Shown: positions 51,886-61,346, numbered from the stretch's first letter. The stretch: DNA of 64,000 bases from Halovenus carboxidivorans (GCF_009831575.1 NZ_WUUT01000001.1:248001-312000); one strand, 5' to 3'. Made by a program: numbers and translations. The notes: generated from the letters alone by a model not told the origin.

Positions 51886-52617
51886 ATGCAGCCGGTTCGT
51901 CCCGAATTTGCCCCCGATCCGGCGCTGGACCGCGCGGAGATGGAGTCGCTCCAGCGAGAGATCGCAGAGACGGCGACCTTCGCGGACGACCTGTCGGTCG
52001 ACCCCCTCGACCCGCATACCCTCGTCGCTGGCGTCGATCAGGGCTTTTCCGACGGCACCGCGACCAGTGCCATCGTCGTCACTCGTGGCGGCAACGTCGT
52101 CGAGCGTGTCCACGCGCGCGTCGACACGGAGATTCCGTACATTCCGGGGCTGTTGAGCTTTCGAGAGGGCGGAGCGATCCTCGCCGCTCTCGACGAGCTA
52201 TCGACCGATCCCGACGTGTTCATGTTCGACGGGAGCGGGCGAATCCACTTCCGGGAAGCGGGGCTGGCGACACACATCGGCGTCATGCTCGACGCCCCGG
52301 CGCTGGGCGTCGCGAAGAATCTCCTCTGTGGCCAGCCTCGGGAGTCCCTTGACGAGCCGCTGCCGGAGGGCACGCGGGTCCCAATCGAGGCCGACGGGGA
52401 GGTGACCGCTCCCGACGGAACAGTGATCGGCCACGCGGTCCAGAGCCGCCAGTACGACTCCGGGAACCGGTACATCAACCCGCTGTACGTCAGTCCCGGC
52501 CATCGGCTGAGCGCCGAGACGGCCGCCGATATCGCCGAACACTGCTGTGACGGTTACAAGCTCCCGGAGCCGACGCGACTGGCGGACGCCCACGCGGCTG
52601 ACGTGAGTCGTAAATAG
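51886..52617 (+). CDS. nfi: Endonuclease V
   Basis: A 243-residue DNA repair enzyme that nicks next to deaminated bases such as hypoxanthine. Motifs: VAGVDQGFSDG near 45 (catalytic Asp), EIPYIPGLLSFREGGAIL near 84 (Glu; the Tyr wedge), and FDGSGRIHFREAGLATHIGV near 118 (Asp), then ALGVAKNLLCG near 140 and HRLSAETAADI at the C-terminus. The DQG in motif I differs from the common DVS/DVG, a mild variation. ATG 51886 is 2 bp after the rhomboid stop, so the two genes are likely one transcript, which may extend to the SDR. Confidence 0.92.
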   Translation: MQPVRPEFAPDPALDRAEMESLQREIAETATFADDLSVDPLDPHTLVAGVDQGFSDGTATSAIVVTRGGNVVERVHARVDTEIPYIPGLLSFREGGAILAALDELSTDPDVFMFDGSGRIHFREAGLATHIGVMLDAPALGVAKNLLCGQPRESLDEPLPEGTRVPIEADGEVTAPDGTVIGHAVQSRQYDSGNRYINPLYVSPGHRLSAETAADIAEHCCDGYKLPEPTRLADAHAADVSRK

Positions 52618-52653
52618 CCGGTAATTAACTATCCCCCGTTCGTCGGGACCCAC

Positions 52654-53478
52654 ATGCCGAACAAGACGGTACTCATCACAGGCTGCTCCTCCGGAATCGG
52701 TCGCGCCAGTGCCGAACGCTTCCTCGACGAGGAGTGGGAGGTCTACGCGACGGCGCGCCAGGAATCCGACATCGCGGACCTCGACGGGGCCGGCTGTCGA
52801 ACGGCCGAACTCGACGTGACGAGCGCGGCGGATATCGAACGCGTCACCGACCGCATCGAGGAGGAGACCGGCCGACTCGACTGTCTGGTCAACAACGCCG
52901 GCTTCGCACAGTACGGCCCGCTCGAAGATATCTCGACGGAGCGCGTCCGCGAGCAGTTCGACGTGAACGTCTTCGGCCCGCATCGGCTCACCCGAGAAGT
53001 CCTCCCGATGATGCGAGCACAGGAGGACGGCACTATCGTCAACGTGTCGAGCGTCTACGGCCGTATCTCGACGCCCGGTGCGGGGCCGTACGCGGGCTCG
53101 AAGTTCGCGCTGGAGGCGATGAGCGACTCGCTGCGGGCGGAGGTCGACGGCCTGGGAATCGACGTGGTGGTCGTCCAACCCGGTCCCGTCACGACGGAGT
53201 TCAGTTCCCGCGCGACCGAGGAACTCGAAGACCTTCCGCAGACCCGGGAGTACGGCTGGGTATACGAGGCAATCGAGGACGCGACCATCACCTCGGACTC
53301 GCTGCCGTTCGCGCTCGACCCCGACGAGGTGGCGACGGTGATCCACGACGCCGCCTCGCTCAGCGACCCCGAACCACGGTATCCGGTCGGCCAGTTCGCC
53401 AAACTGTCGGCGTACACTCGCTTCCTCCCGGACCGGCTACGCGATACGGTCTTCGGGTTCATGCGGACGTTGTTCTGA
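52654..53478 (+). CDS. Short-chain dehydrogenase/reductase
   Basis: A 274-residue classical SDR. Cofactor motif LITGCSSGIGRASAERF at 6-22, NNAG at about 88, catalytic Ser in VNVSSVYGR near 130 and YxxxK in GPYAGSKFALEAMSDSL near 145-160 are all intact. Lack of an acidic residue at the end of strand 2 (VYATAR) suggests NADP(H). Substrate unknown; the family includes sepiapterin-like and fatty-acyl reductases. Its 3' end overlaps the convergent membrane protein by 20 bp. It follows endonuclease V on the same strand by 36 bp. Confidence 0.9.
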   Translation: MPNKTVLITGCSSGIGRASAERFLDEEWEVYATARQESDIADLDGAGCRTAELDVTSAADIERVTDRIEEETGRLDCLVNNAGFAQYGPLEDISTERVREQFDVNVFGPHRLTREVLPMMRAQEDGTIVNVSSVYGRISTPGAGPYAGSKFALEAMSDSLRAEVDGLGIDVVVVQPGPVTTEFSSRATEELEDLPQTREYGWVYEAIEDATITSDSLPFALDPDEVATVIHDAASLSDPEPRYPVGQFAKLSAYTRFLPDRLRDTVFGFMRTLF

Positions 53479-54268
53479 GATCGTAGACGACCCCGACCGT
53501 GACGGCGTGTAGCGAGGCGCCGACCCCGAAACTGACCACTGTGCCGCCGACGGGTAGGAGGCCGCTCGCCCACACCGCCAGCCCGAGTACGACGACGACA
53601 CCGACGGTCGTCCATCCGAACCCGCGGATCGCTCTGTTGCTCCGGCGCACTGCCGCGAGAACCCCGTCACCGTCGACGAGCGCCGCGGGCACGACGAACA
53701 GTCGCACGGTGACGTAAAACCACAGGACGAGCAGCGGAATCCCCAGCAGCAGCGCCCCGCCGGTGAAATCGACCTGCAACGAGACGAAGGGCCAGGTCCA
53801 CCCGACGGTGAGAAACGCGTACAGCAGGTAGGTGCCGGCGCCGGTGGCCGACAGGTCCGCGTCGAGCACCCGCGCAATCGTCAGATACCCCGCGAGCGAG
53901 ACGGCGACGATCCCGAGCAGTTCGAGGCCGATCCCGTAGACCAGCAGTCGCGGCTGGAGATCGATCAGCCCGCCGAGCGTTCTGCTGGTCTGCTGTATCC
54001 CGCTCGGGACGGGAAACAGGTCGACGCTGATCTCGAACTCCCCCGGCGGTCCAGCCGTAGAGCGAGCGGGAAGCGGATCACGGCGCCGGAGTTCGTCGAT
54101 CAGCGCGATCACGAAGCCGACGACCACAAACGGTGCCAGGAGCGTCGGGTCGGCGGCGAAGCGGCCGAACACGCGAGAGAGAACGCCGAGGGTGTTCTCC
54201 GACGACGACCCCTCGCCTGGTGTCTCCGGCGGCGCTTCCGTCTCCGTCTCGACAGCCTGGTCGGTCAT
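53459..54268 (-). CDS. Polytopic membrane protein, hypothetical
   Basis: A 269-residue protein. A 25-residue acidic N-terminus (MTDQAVETETEAPPETP) precedes five to six hydrophobic helices; a soluble loop (about 65-95) follows the first. The segment VRLFVVPAALVDGDGVLAAVRRSNRAIRG, in outline, is reminiscent of membrane proteins with a glycerophosphoryl-transfer-like DUF4013 fold, but I cannot assign it. Its ATG overlaps the upstream beta-propeller stop by 4 bp (ATGA), so translation is coupled. Last gene of the 53.4-58.2 kb minus-strand operon. Confidence 0.7.
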   Translation of the reverse strand: MTDQAVETETEAPPETPGEGSSSENTLGVLSRVFGRFAADPTLLAPFVVVGFVIALIDELRRRDPLPARSTAGPPGEFEISVDLFPVPSGIQQTSRTLGGLIDLQPRLLVYGIGLELLGIVAVSLAGYLTIARVLDADLSATGAGTYLLYAFLTVGWTWPFVSLQVDFTGGALLLGIPLLVLWFYVTVRLFVVPAALVDGDGVLAAVRRSNRAIRGFGWTTVGVVVVLGLAVWASGLLPVGGTVVSFGVGASLHAVTVGVVYDLRTTSA

Positions 54269-55512
54269 GGTCCCTCCAATGCGAGTGTCTGATTGTAGGA
54301 GTTACAGTACAGTCGACCGTCGCCGACGACCGGCGGAGACAACGGTCCCCGTAGCTGATCCGAGTACTCGAACTCGAACAACAGGTCGCCGTTTCCTACG
54401 TCGAACGCAGCGAGGCGATCCGTCCCTGTCGCGTAGACCACACCGTCGGCGATGACCGGCGCTCGCCCGCAATCGCCGGCGGTCCACAGCGTCTCCCCGG
54501 TTTCGAGATCGAAGGCGTACAGCGTCTGCCCGCGCACGACCGCGCTGATTTCGTCCGTGACTGCGGCCGTCGATATCTCCGGTGTCTCCGACCGCTCTGG
54601 CGTCCGGTTCCAGCGGACGGTGCCGTCGTAACCAAGTAGCGTGACTCCGGACTCGTGTGGGACGAGCAGGCCAGTCGCGCTGGCGGTCAGCGCAGTTGTG
54701 TTTTGCAGATCCAGACTCTCGCGCCACCGCTGTGTGGAGCCGTCTGCTGCGACGGCGATGACGGTCCCGTTTGTACTCGCCGCATAGAGCGTATCGTTCC
54801 GAAAAACGGGGCGAGACAGTGGCGCGAAAAATCCCCACTCCGGAACCTCCGGCCGACGTTGCCACTGTACGGAGCCGTCGTTCGGATCGATGGCTACGAC
54901 CGCGACTCGTCCGCCACGGGGAACGAGCGTGTAGAGTGTCCCGTCCCAGGGAACCGGGCGCGACGCGGGTCGTCGCGGGTTGCCGAACCCGGTGATCTGC
55001 TCCTCTCTGTGGACGAACTCGTTCGACAGCCACCGCCGAGTGGCGTAGTTCGTCCCGAATAACTCGACCCCGCCCCCGGCGTTCTCCCCGACGATTCCCC
55101 GCTGTGTGACGGCGGCGATTGTCCCCGTCTCGTAGTGCTCGGCACGAGCGCGCACGGGGGGCGTCGTGTACTCGGCGTCGCTCTCGAACCGTACCGTTCC
55201 GTCGTCGACGGCCAGCGCGCGGAGACGGCGTCCGGCGGTGTACAGCGCCGATCCGACTCGAATCGGTGCGAGCGGCCCCTCCCCCTCGACCCCGAGAAAC
55301 GTCTGTCCGCGCGTCTCCCACCGTATCGTCGGCTCCGCTTTCGGACCGCTCGCCTCCGTGGTGTGTGCCGTCCCGGCGGCGTCGTATCGGCTCATCGGCC
55401 AGTCGTACGGGGACGATCCCGGAGACCAGCCGTCCCGAGCGAACACGCCCCCGAGTAGGCCGGTGAGTCCGAGGCCGCTTCCTGCGAGTACCGTTCGTCT
55501 GGAGGGCGACAT
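54265..55512 (-). CDS. Tat-exported PQQ-like beta-propeller protein
   Basis: A 415-residue protein. Its start MSPSRRTVLAGSGLGLTGLLGG is a twin-arginine signal without a lipobox cysteine, so it is exported free or retained by the hydrophobic helix. The body consists of repeated blades with DGTVRFESD, NDGSVQWQRR, GSTQRWRESL and ETGETLWTAGD, the WD/PQQ quinoprotein-like pattern (BamB/pyrrolo-quinoline). About seven blades fit the length. No PQQ-binding residues can be claimed; such proteins often serve as surface scaffolds. It overlaps the next gene by 4 bp. ATG 55512 replaces 55530 to begin the signal. Confidence 0.85.
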   Translation of the reverse strand: MSPSRRTVLAGSGLGLTGLLGGVFARDGWSPGSSPYDWPMSRYDAAGTAHTTEASGPKAEPTIRWETRGQTFLGVEGEGPLAPIRVGSALYTAGRRLRALAVDDGTVRFESDAEYTTPPVRARAEHYETGTIAAVTQRGIVGENAGGGVELFGTNYATRRWLSNEFVHREEQITGFGNPRRPASRPVPWDGTLYTLVPRGGRVAVVAIDPNDGSVQWQRRPEVPEWGFFAPLSRPVFRNDTLYAASTNGTVIAVAADGSTQRWRESLDLQNTTALTASATGLLVPHESGVTLLGYDGTVRWNRTPERSETPEISTAAVTDEISAVVRGQTLYAFDLETGETLWTAGDCGRAPVIADGVVYATGTDRLAAFDVGNGDLLFEFEYSDQLRGPLSPPVVGDGRLYCNSYNQTLALEGP

Positions 55513-55574
55513 CGTGACAGCCAACAGCACGCGAGAGTATGTATTTTTCCCAACTGGACGTGCGAAAAATCAAC

Positions 55575-56633
55575 TCAGCCGGGTCGAAGTACCATCCGGA
55601 CGACGGTCCAGCCGTTTTCGGTTCGCTCGTATTCGAGCTGTCCGTCACAGATCTCGACGGTACAGCGGGCGAGCCAGAGGCCGAGTCCGGTGCCGTGCTG
55701 GAGCTGTGTGATGTCGCCGCGCTCGAAGACCGGCCGCCGCTCGGAGGCGGGGATGCCGGGCCCGTCGTCGGCAATCTCGATGACGGCGCGTTTCGGCTCG
55801 TAGCGCGCGGAAACGCGGACAGTCGGGTCGTCGTCGTTGTGGACGATTCCGTTCTCGATCAGCGCCTCGATGGCTGTCGACAGCTCCGGGATTGCCTCGA
55901 CCTGCAGCGACTCGGCACCGTCGACGGTGACCGTCCCGTCGAGTCGCTCTCTGAGGTGTTCGGCCGCCTCGGTACACATCGAGACGGCATCGACCGGTTC
56001 GAGCGCCCGGTCCTCCGTGAGCACTCGTTCGAGCGTCTGTGCCTCCTTCCCGAGGCTCGCTAGCTCGTGGGCGTGGTGGCTGATCTGTGCCGCTCGCTGC
56101 TCGATCTGCTCGCGGTCGCTCTCCGCTTCGAGTAGCTGTGCGGCGCTGAGAATCACCGACAGTTCGTTCCGGAGGTTGTGCCGGAGGATCCGGTGGATGA
56201 CCTGGATGTGTCGCTCGTAGGTTCGCTGCTCGGTGATGTCGGAGTAGATCGCAAAGCCGAAGCGGCGGCCGTCGGCCCCCTCGTAGGGAACGCCGCGATA
56301 CAGAAACTCCCGGACGCCGGTCGCGGTCTCGCGGCGGACGATCGCGTGATTCTGCCTGCCGGCGGCCGTTCGCTCGTCGAAGGTGTCGGCCTCGGTCTCG
56401 TGGTGATCGGGGATGATGTACTCGTTCAGTGACTCCCCGAGCACCTGCGTCTCGCTGTACCCGAACACCTCCTCGAAAGCGGGGTTGACGGCGCGGACGA
56501 CCGGCGTCGTCTCGACCAGTTCGATCTCGACGACGGCGTCCCCGATCAGATTGAAGAGGTGACCGAACCGGTCTGCCGTTCCGTCGTCCGGCCGCGGTGG
56601 GTAGCAGTCCCCGGCGGGGTCCGGCGGACTCAT
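55575..56633 (-). CDS. PAS-domain histidine kinase
   Basis: A 352-residue cytoplasmic sensor kinase. One PAS domain (about 25-150: LFNLIGDAVVEIELVETTPVVRAVNPAFEEVFGY in family pattern, closing with FAIYSDITEQRTYERH) is followed by the H-box RILRHNLRNELSVI, the variant used by many haloarchaeal kinases, and an intact ATPase with LIENGIVHND, DDGPGIP and GTGLGLWLAR. There is no receiver; its partner regulator is not adjacent. The ATG lies 3 bp after the stop of the transducer-like gene, so the two are coupled, suggesting a shared signalling unit. Confidence 0.9.
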   Translation of the reverse strand: MSPPDPAGDCYPPRPDDGTADRFGHLFNLIGDAVVEIELVETTPVVRAVNPAFEEVFGYSETQVLGESLNEYIIPDHHETEADTFDERTAAGRQNHAIVRRETATGVREFLYRGVPYEGADGRRFGFAIYSDITEQRTYERHIQVIHRILRHNLRNELSVILSAAQLLEAESDREQIEQRAAQISHHAHELASLGKEAQTLERVLTEDRALEPVDAVSMCTEAAEHLRERLDGTVTVDGAESLQVEAIPELSTAIEALIENGIVHNDDDPTVRVSARYEPKRAVIEIADDGPGIPASERRPVFERGDITQLQHGTGLGLWLARCTVEICDGQLEYERTENGWTVVRMVLRPG

Positions 56634-56636
56634 CGG

Positions 56637-58205
56637 TCAGTCACCACGCACGGAGACCGCGGTGTTCGTCGGCCCAAGCGAGCGCGGCGGCGCGGAGCCG
56701 GTCGGAGAGTCACGAACGACGACGGACCGATCGCCGTCGCTCCCGGTCAGTTCGAGCACCTGGTCGCCAGCACCGGCGTAGAACGCGCCGAAGGTCTCGT
56801 CGACGGATCGCTCGTCGACGACGTTACAGACGGTATCGGAGGGCTCGAAGACCGTCGAGTCGTTCTCGTACCGGGCCGCACGCGCGGTCTCCTCGCCGAG
56901 CACAGCGATCTCGCCGGCGATGTTGCCGACGATCAACAGCGGTTCGTCCCGCCGGGCTGCGGTCTCCTCGTTGACCGCTGCCAGCGAGCGCGAGTCGACG
57001 TCGAAGACGTTGGTGCCGGCGTTCCATTCGTCGAACATGTCGAGGACGAACAGGCGGTCGGTCCCGAGCGCGTCACCGAGCGACTGGCCGTAGCTTTCGA
57101 GTCCGTCGGCGAGCACCGACCGTGAGAGCCCCTCCGGCGGCATCAGCGAGACGGCGTAGCCGGCGGCGAGCGCGGAGCCACACAGCGTCGCGACGACATC
57201 GACGATGGGGGTCTCGTGCTAGATGACACTCTGCCCGCCGACGAGCAGGCCGCCGCCGGTCGCCCCGTCGAGCGGTTCGATCCCGGTCGGAATCCGGTCG
57301 ATCTCGTCGACGGAGAGCGTCGGCGTCGCGTCTCCGAGCGCTCGGTCGATCTCCTCCAGCATGACCGTCTGTTCGGCCCGAAACTCGTCGATGTCGCTGA
57401 CGGTCTCGGTCATCTCCGTCGCCTGCTCCGCGGCGGACGTACAGCGATTCATGACGCTCTGACTGACGCGGGCCTGCTCGTCTGTCGCCTCCGAGACGGC
57501 GGTGACGTCTCTTGCAGTCTCGTCGACCGCGTCGGCGACGGCCGCGAGCTGTTCGAGGGCGTGCTCGACTTCGCCGGTGCTCTCGGTCACCTCCGACAGC
57601 GCGGCGTCGAGTTCGGAGCCGGTCGCGTCCGCTGCCGCCCGCACGTCAGTGAGAGTCCCCTCGATCTCGTCGGCGCGTTCCTGAGACTCTGCGGCGAGCG
57701 ATTCGATCTCGTCGGCGACGACGGCGAAGCCGTCGCTGTCGTCACCGGCCCGGGCCGCTTCGATCGAAGCGTTCAACGCGAGCATGTTCGTCTGCTCGGC
57801 GATCCGCGTGATGCCCGCCAGCGCGGACTCGATCTCGTCGATCTGTTCGAGCAGCCCGTCCAGTTCCGTCTGTACCCCGATCATCGTCTCCTGGATGCTG
57901 TCCATCCGTTCCATCGCCTGCGTCGCGGACTCGTGGCCCTCCGTAACCCGGGCGGCCGCGTCTGTCGAGCGCTCCTCGACCTGTTCCGCGCTGGCAGCGA
58001 TCTCCTCGATCGTGGCGCTCAACTCCGACACCGCGTCGGCTACCTCTGTGAGTTCTCCTTCCTGCTGATCCGCCCGGTCGAGTAGCCGCTGTAACCGGCT
58101 GTCGACCGATTCGGAGGTCGTCCGGACGACCTGTACCGCCCCCTGTGCGTTGACCAACGTCCGCCGATCCGAGTCGTCGATGTGTGCTGAACTACGACCG
58201 GTCAT
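56637..58205 (-). pseudogene. HTR-like transducer with in-frame TAG (interrupted gene)
   Basis: Residues 1-328 (58205-57219) form a soluble methyl-accepting-type coiled coil. The signalling hairpin [20 protein letters not shown] and the preceding helix heptads are well kept, and the segment ends [15 protein letters not shown] then QSVI. A TAG at 57219-57221 stops the frame, but reading straight through the same frame for 193 codons gives an intact domain: HETPIVDVVATLCGSAL, YAVSLMPPEGL, RLFVLDMFDEWN, PLLIVGNIAGEIA, ending at 56637. The two parts together match the layout of haloarchaeal HTR-like proteins with a degenerate KaiC-like C-terminal domain. The stop could be a real nonsense mutation, an error, or read-through. 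The histidine kinase follows 3 bp later. Confidence 0.8.
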
Positions 58206-58498
58206 TGTTGAATATCTCTGGTAGTTTTCGAGTCCACAAACAGATTACCGAAGCTCTGTGGTGTATTTCTCTACGAATGTGCCCAAAATTGCGTGTAGAG
58301 TTAAGGGTTTCTCTAACACAGTAATAGCGTCCTTATACAGTACCTACTCGGCTGAGTGACAGGTGCCCGTGGGTTCTGATGGCACCCGCTGTTTGTATCC
58401 GGACAACGTTTATTATTCTGAATACACACTTTTGATCTGTATCGTAGCACGAACGACTGGCTTTCATCGGGAAGTCCAAACATACGATTACTAAAGAT
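58206..58498. other. Divergent regulatory region between the transducer and glnK genes
   Basis: A 293-bp gap with no convincing gene. It is AT-rich relative to the background, with candidate TATA boxes for the anchored PII gene at 58409-58415 (TTTATTA) and nearer the start (ATTACTAAAG, about 58487). The inverted repeat GGTGCC...GGCACC lies within it. No promoter for the minus strand is unambiguous. Confidence 0.5.
58362..58386. repeat. GGTGCC-N13-GGCACC inverted repeat
   Basis: GGTGCC at 58362-58367 is the exact inverse complement of GGCACC at 58381-58386. It sits about 25 bp upstream of a TATA candidate for the PII gene, in the place of a regulatory operator, perhaps nitrogen-responsive. 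It could instead form a hairpin in RNA. No protein can be assigned. Confidence 0.4.
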
Positions 58499-59047
58499 AT
58501 GATACAACGCCTTACGATCGAGTTGACGACAGCAGAACTGTTGAGCGTCGCCGTTTTCCTCGGCGCGGTCTTCGGGGCGCTCGCGATGGTCGGCCTCAGA
58601 CGGCTCTCTCGGGCAGAGTCCGTCCAGGCGGAACCGCCGGACACCCCAGCTATCGCCACCGACGGCGGTATCGAGACGCACGATCTCCGGGCCGACGGCG
58701 GCAGTGCCATCGAGATGGTCGTCGCGTACGTCCGCCCGGACAAACTCGGCGATGTCAAGCAAGGACTCGCCGAGGCCGGTGCGCCGTCGCTGACGGTCAC
58801 GAACGTCTCCGGCCGGGGCTCCCAGCCGGCGAAGAAAGGGCAGTGGCGCGGCGAGGAGTACACGGTCGACCTGCACCAGAAGGTCAAAATCGAGTGTGTC
58901 GTCGCCGACGTGCCGACGGAGGATGTCGTCGAGGCGATCTCCGAGGCGGCGCACACGGGTGAACCCGGTGACGGCAAGGTCTTCGTGATGCCCGTCGAGG
59001 ACGCGCTCCAGATCCGCACCGGCAAACGCGGTACCGAAGCAGTCTGA
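58499..59047 (+). CDS. glnK: Membrane-anchored PII protein (GlnK-like)
   Basis: A 182-residue PII signal protein fused to a single membrane helix. Residues 10-34 ([23 protein letters not shown] in outline) form one hydrophobic segment, then a linker, and residues 69-182 are PII. The T-loop contains [25 protein letters not shown]; the Tyr used for uridylylation elsewhere is kept in EEY. The PII ends [16 protein letters not shown] with intact B and C loops. The domain is almost the same as the C-terminal PII of the Amt protein at 59484. It probably sits at the membrane and controls ammonium uptake in response to 2-oxoglutarate and ATP/ADP. Confidence 0.88.
   Translation: MIQRLTIELTTAELLSVAVFLGAVFGALAMVGLRRLSRAESVQAEPPDTPAIATDGGIETHDLRADGGSAIEMVVAYVRPDKLGDVKQGLAEAGAPSLTVTNVSGRGSQPAKKGQWRGEEYTVDLHQKVKIECVVADVPTEDVVEAISEAAHTGEPGDGKVFVMPVEDALQIRTGKRGTEAV
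58653..59047 (+). repeat. Direct repeat copy 1 (PII coding sequence)
   Basis: This stretch is a direct repeat of 60811-61211. The protein products differ at about eight of some 113 PII positions, and copy 2 carries two extra residues (TGS for S). The identity begins at the short linker ATDGG and runs to the stop codon, so the duplicated unit includes the linker and complete PII. Confidence 0.9.
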
Positions 59048-59483
59048 CCATACACTCATCTTTTGAGATTCCTGGTGTACAAACGTCTAAGAGTGGGGCG
59101 CGAGCCCGGATTTCGGCCGTATCGCGGCGTTACTCCCCCAGTTTGCCCGGTACGGATCGACGCACGGCTGTCAACAAAACGAACGGTGGTCGCCGGGAGC
59201 GCGCGAGCGCCGCTTCACTGCCCCGATCGGACCAATTGGACTACACAATCGTCAGAAAGTTGCGGACATTTGCACGCATTTCTGTACGGTAAAGAACCTT
59301 ATATTCATTGTATCGTGGCATATTTTGGTCGTTTGGACAGATATTCCGTGAAATTAAGTCCAATGTTAAGGCAACCCTTTTATGTTGGGATTGCACACAG
59401 TCTGGCGTGATCCGAATTACAAACACGCGGCAATCGCGGAAATACTTGGACAGGTTCGAAACCAAAACGGAGGCTAGCAAATA
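59048..59483 (+). other. Long leader/intergenic region before amt
   Basis: This 436-bp gap carries no convincing gene. Its 3' half (59,280-59,483) is AT-rich with two candidate TATA boxes, CTTATATTC near 59,298 and CTTTTATG at 59377-59384; the latter predicts a 5' leader of about 75 bases. Such a long leader is unusual for haloarchaea and could carry regulation. A short CGCG-N5-CGCG inverted repeat lies near 59,427-59,440. Confidence 0.5.
59469..59473 (+). promoter_or_regulatory. Shine-Dalgarno site of amt
   Basis: GGAGG lies ten bases before ATG 59484. Most starts in this window lack one, so amt is translated from a leadered mRNA. It confirms ATG 59484. Confidence 0.6.
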
Positions 59484-61211
59484 ATGATCGAGTCAGTGCT
59501 ACTCAGTTCGAGCGCAGCGGCAACCGAAACGGCAATCAGGGAAACTGCATCGGCAGTCAGTCAGACATGGATCCTGACGGTGACGTTTCTCATCTTCTTC
59601 ATGCACGCCGGCTTCGCGATGCTGGAGTCCGGTCAGGTCCGCTCGAAGAACGTCGCCAACCAGCTCACCAAGAACCTGCTGACGTGGGCAATTGGCGTAA
59701 CGGTGTACTTCCTGATCGGCGTCGCGATTGCGAACGTCGCGTCGGGACAGCCGGCCAGTCCGCCGTTCCAGGGAGCAGCCAGCGGATACATCGGCTGGCT
59801 CTACGGCGCAGTGTTCGCGATGACTGCGGCGACGATTGTCTCCGGGGCAGTTGCAGGCCGTGCACGACTCCGTGCGTACGTCGGATACACGATCCTCCTG
59901 TCGGCGGTCATCTACCCGGTCGTGCTGGCGATGACCTGGACCGGTCAGGGGACCGAAAGCGGCGGTCTCGTCGAGGTCGTCACCGGCGTGGCCTTCGCAG
60001 ACTTCGCAGGCGGTATGATCGTCCACGGTATGGGCGGCATCGCCGGGCTGACCGCGGCCTGGATCCTCGGCCCGCGGATGGACAAGTACGACGAGGACGG
60101 AAACGCGAACATCATCCCGGGTCACTCGCTGACCTTCGCCGTCCTCGGCACGCTAATTCTCGCGTTCGGCTGGTTCGGCTTCAACGTCGGTACCGCCTCC
60201 GGCATCGCTTTCGAGACGACTGACAGCGGTACCATCATCCTCGACACCATCGCCAACAACAACGCCGTACTCGGCCGCGTTGCGATGACGACGACGCTCG
60301 CGATGGCGATGGGTGCGGTCGGCGCTGGCGTCGTGTCGGTCCTCAAAAACGGCAAGGTCGACACGCTGTACGTCGCGAACGGCCTGCTCGCCGGCCTCGT
60401 CGGTATCACGGCGATTCCGAACACGACGACCTGGTGGGGCGCGCTGATCGTCGGCTCGCTCGCCGGCATCCAGCTCCCACTGGTCTTCGATTTCGTCCAG
60501 CACAGGCTCAAAATCGACGACGTGTGTGCGGTCTTCCCGGTCCACGGTAGCGCAGGCGTGCTCGGCACCCTGCTGTACCCCTTCGTCGCGACGAGCAGCG
60601 CGCTCGGCGACACGTCGGTTCTCAACGCCTTCGTCGGACAGGCGTTCGGCGTCTTCATGATCACCATCTGGACGGTCACCGCGACGGCGCTCATCTGGGG
60701 CGCCTTCCGACTCGTCGGCCAGGCACGCGTCACCGAAGAACACGAGCGCGAAGGTCTCGACATCGCCGAACACGGCGTCGAGACCTACCCCGAATTCGGC
60801 GAACCGAACGTCGCCACCGACGGCGGACTCGACACCCACGACCTGCGACCCGACGGCGGCACCGGCAGCGGCATCGAGATGGTCGTCGCCTACATCCGTC
60901 CGGACAAACTCGGCGACGTGAAGAAGGGTCTCTCCGAGGCCGAGGCCCCGTCGCTGACGGTCACGAACGTCTCCGGGCGCGGCTCTCAGCCGGCGAAGAA
61001 AGGGCAGTGGCGCGGCGAGGAGTACAGCGTCGACCTGCACCAGAAGGTCAAAATCGAGTGCGTCGTCGCCGACGTGCCGACCGAAGATGTCGTCGAGGCA
61101 ATCGCCGAGGCCGCCAGCACCGGCGAGCCCGGTGACGGCAAGGTCTTCGTGATGCCCGTCGAGGACGCACTCCAGATCCGCACCGGCAAACGCGGCACCG
61201 AAGCGGTCTAA
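59484..61211 (+). CDS. amt: Ammonium transporter fused to a PII domain (Amt-GlnK)
   Basis: A 575-residue fusion. Residues 1-425 are an Amt/MEP/Rh channel with eleven helices; landmarks are [38 protein letters not shown] with twin-His partner 1, [13 protein letters not shown] and [11 protein letters not shown] with twin-His partner 2. The N-terminus ([14 protein letters not shown]) is outside. After helix 11 and a tail [16 protein letters not shown], residues 445-575 are a complete PII domain identical in layout to the anchored PII upstream. PII normally plugs Amt channels from the cytoplasm; here it is built in, so the trimer carries its own gate. Length exceeds plain Amt by about 140 residues. 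Confidence 0.93.
   Translation: MIESVLLSSSAAATETAIRETASAVSQTWILTVTFLIFFMHAGFAMLESGQVRSKNVANQLTKNLLTWAIGVTVYFLIGVAIANVASGQPASPPFQGAASGYIGWLYGAVFAMTAATIVSGAVAGRARLRAYVGYTILLSAVIYPVVLAMTWTGQGTESGGLVEVVTGVAFADFAGGMIVHGMGGIAGLTAAWILGPRMDKYDEDGNANIIPGHSLTFAVLGTLILAFGWFGFNVGTASGIAFETTDSGTIILDTIANNNAVLGRVAMTTTLAMAMGAVGAGVVSVLKNGKVDTLYVANGLLAGLVGITAIPNTTTWWGALIVGSLAGIQLPLVFDFVQHRLKIDDVCAVFPVHGSAGVLGTLLYPFVATSSALGDTSVLNAFVGQAFGVFMITIWTVTATALIWGAFRLVGQARVTEEHEREGLDIAEHGVETYPEFGEPNVATDGGLDTHDLRPDGGTGSGIEMVVAYIRPDKLGDVKKGLSEAEAPSLTVTNVSGRGSQPAKKGQWRGEEYSVDLHQKVKIECVVADVPTEDVVEAIAEAASTGEPGDGKVFVMPVEDALQIRTGKRGTEAV
60811..61211 (+). repeat. Direct repeat copy 2 (PII coding sequence)
   Basis: Second copy of the unit at 58653-59047, forming the C-terminus of the Amt-PII fusion. 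The spacing and orientation make the pair prone to recombination that would excise the amt channel portion, or to gene conversion that keeps the two PII domains alike. Confidence 0.9.
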
Positions 61212-61346
61212 CGCGGCGTTTCCCCGTCTGACGCTCCCTTCTTTTCGCACGCAGGAGGCCGCGAGGCGTTCGTGCGATTCGCTGCCCCCTCGGGGGCGAT
61301 ACTGTTCGACAGTAGATTCTTTCTGTCTCCGGCCAAACGCTCCCGT

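Noticed and set aside
57219-57221. TAG as a pyrrolysine codon
   Set aside because: Haloarchaea are not known to carry the pyrrolysine system, and other genes here stop with TAG, so recoding is not supported.
58653-61211. The PII direct repeat as a mobile element or assembly duplication
   Set aside because: The two copies differ at several positions, have different flanks, and lack inverted ends or transposase, so a gene-domain duplication is simpler.
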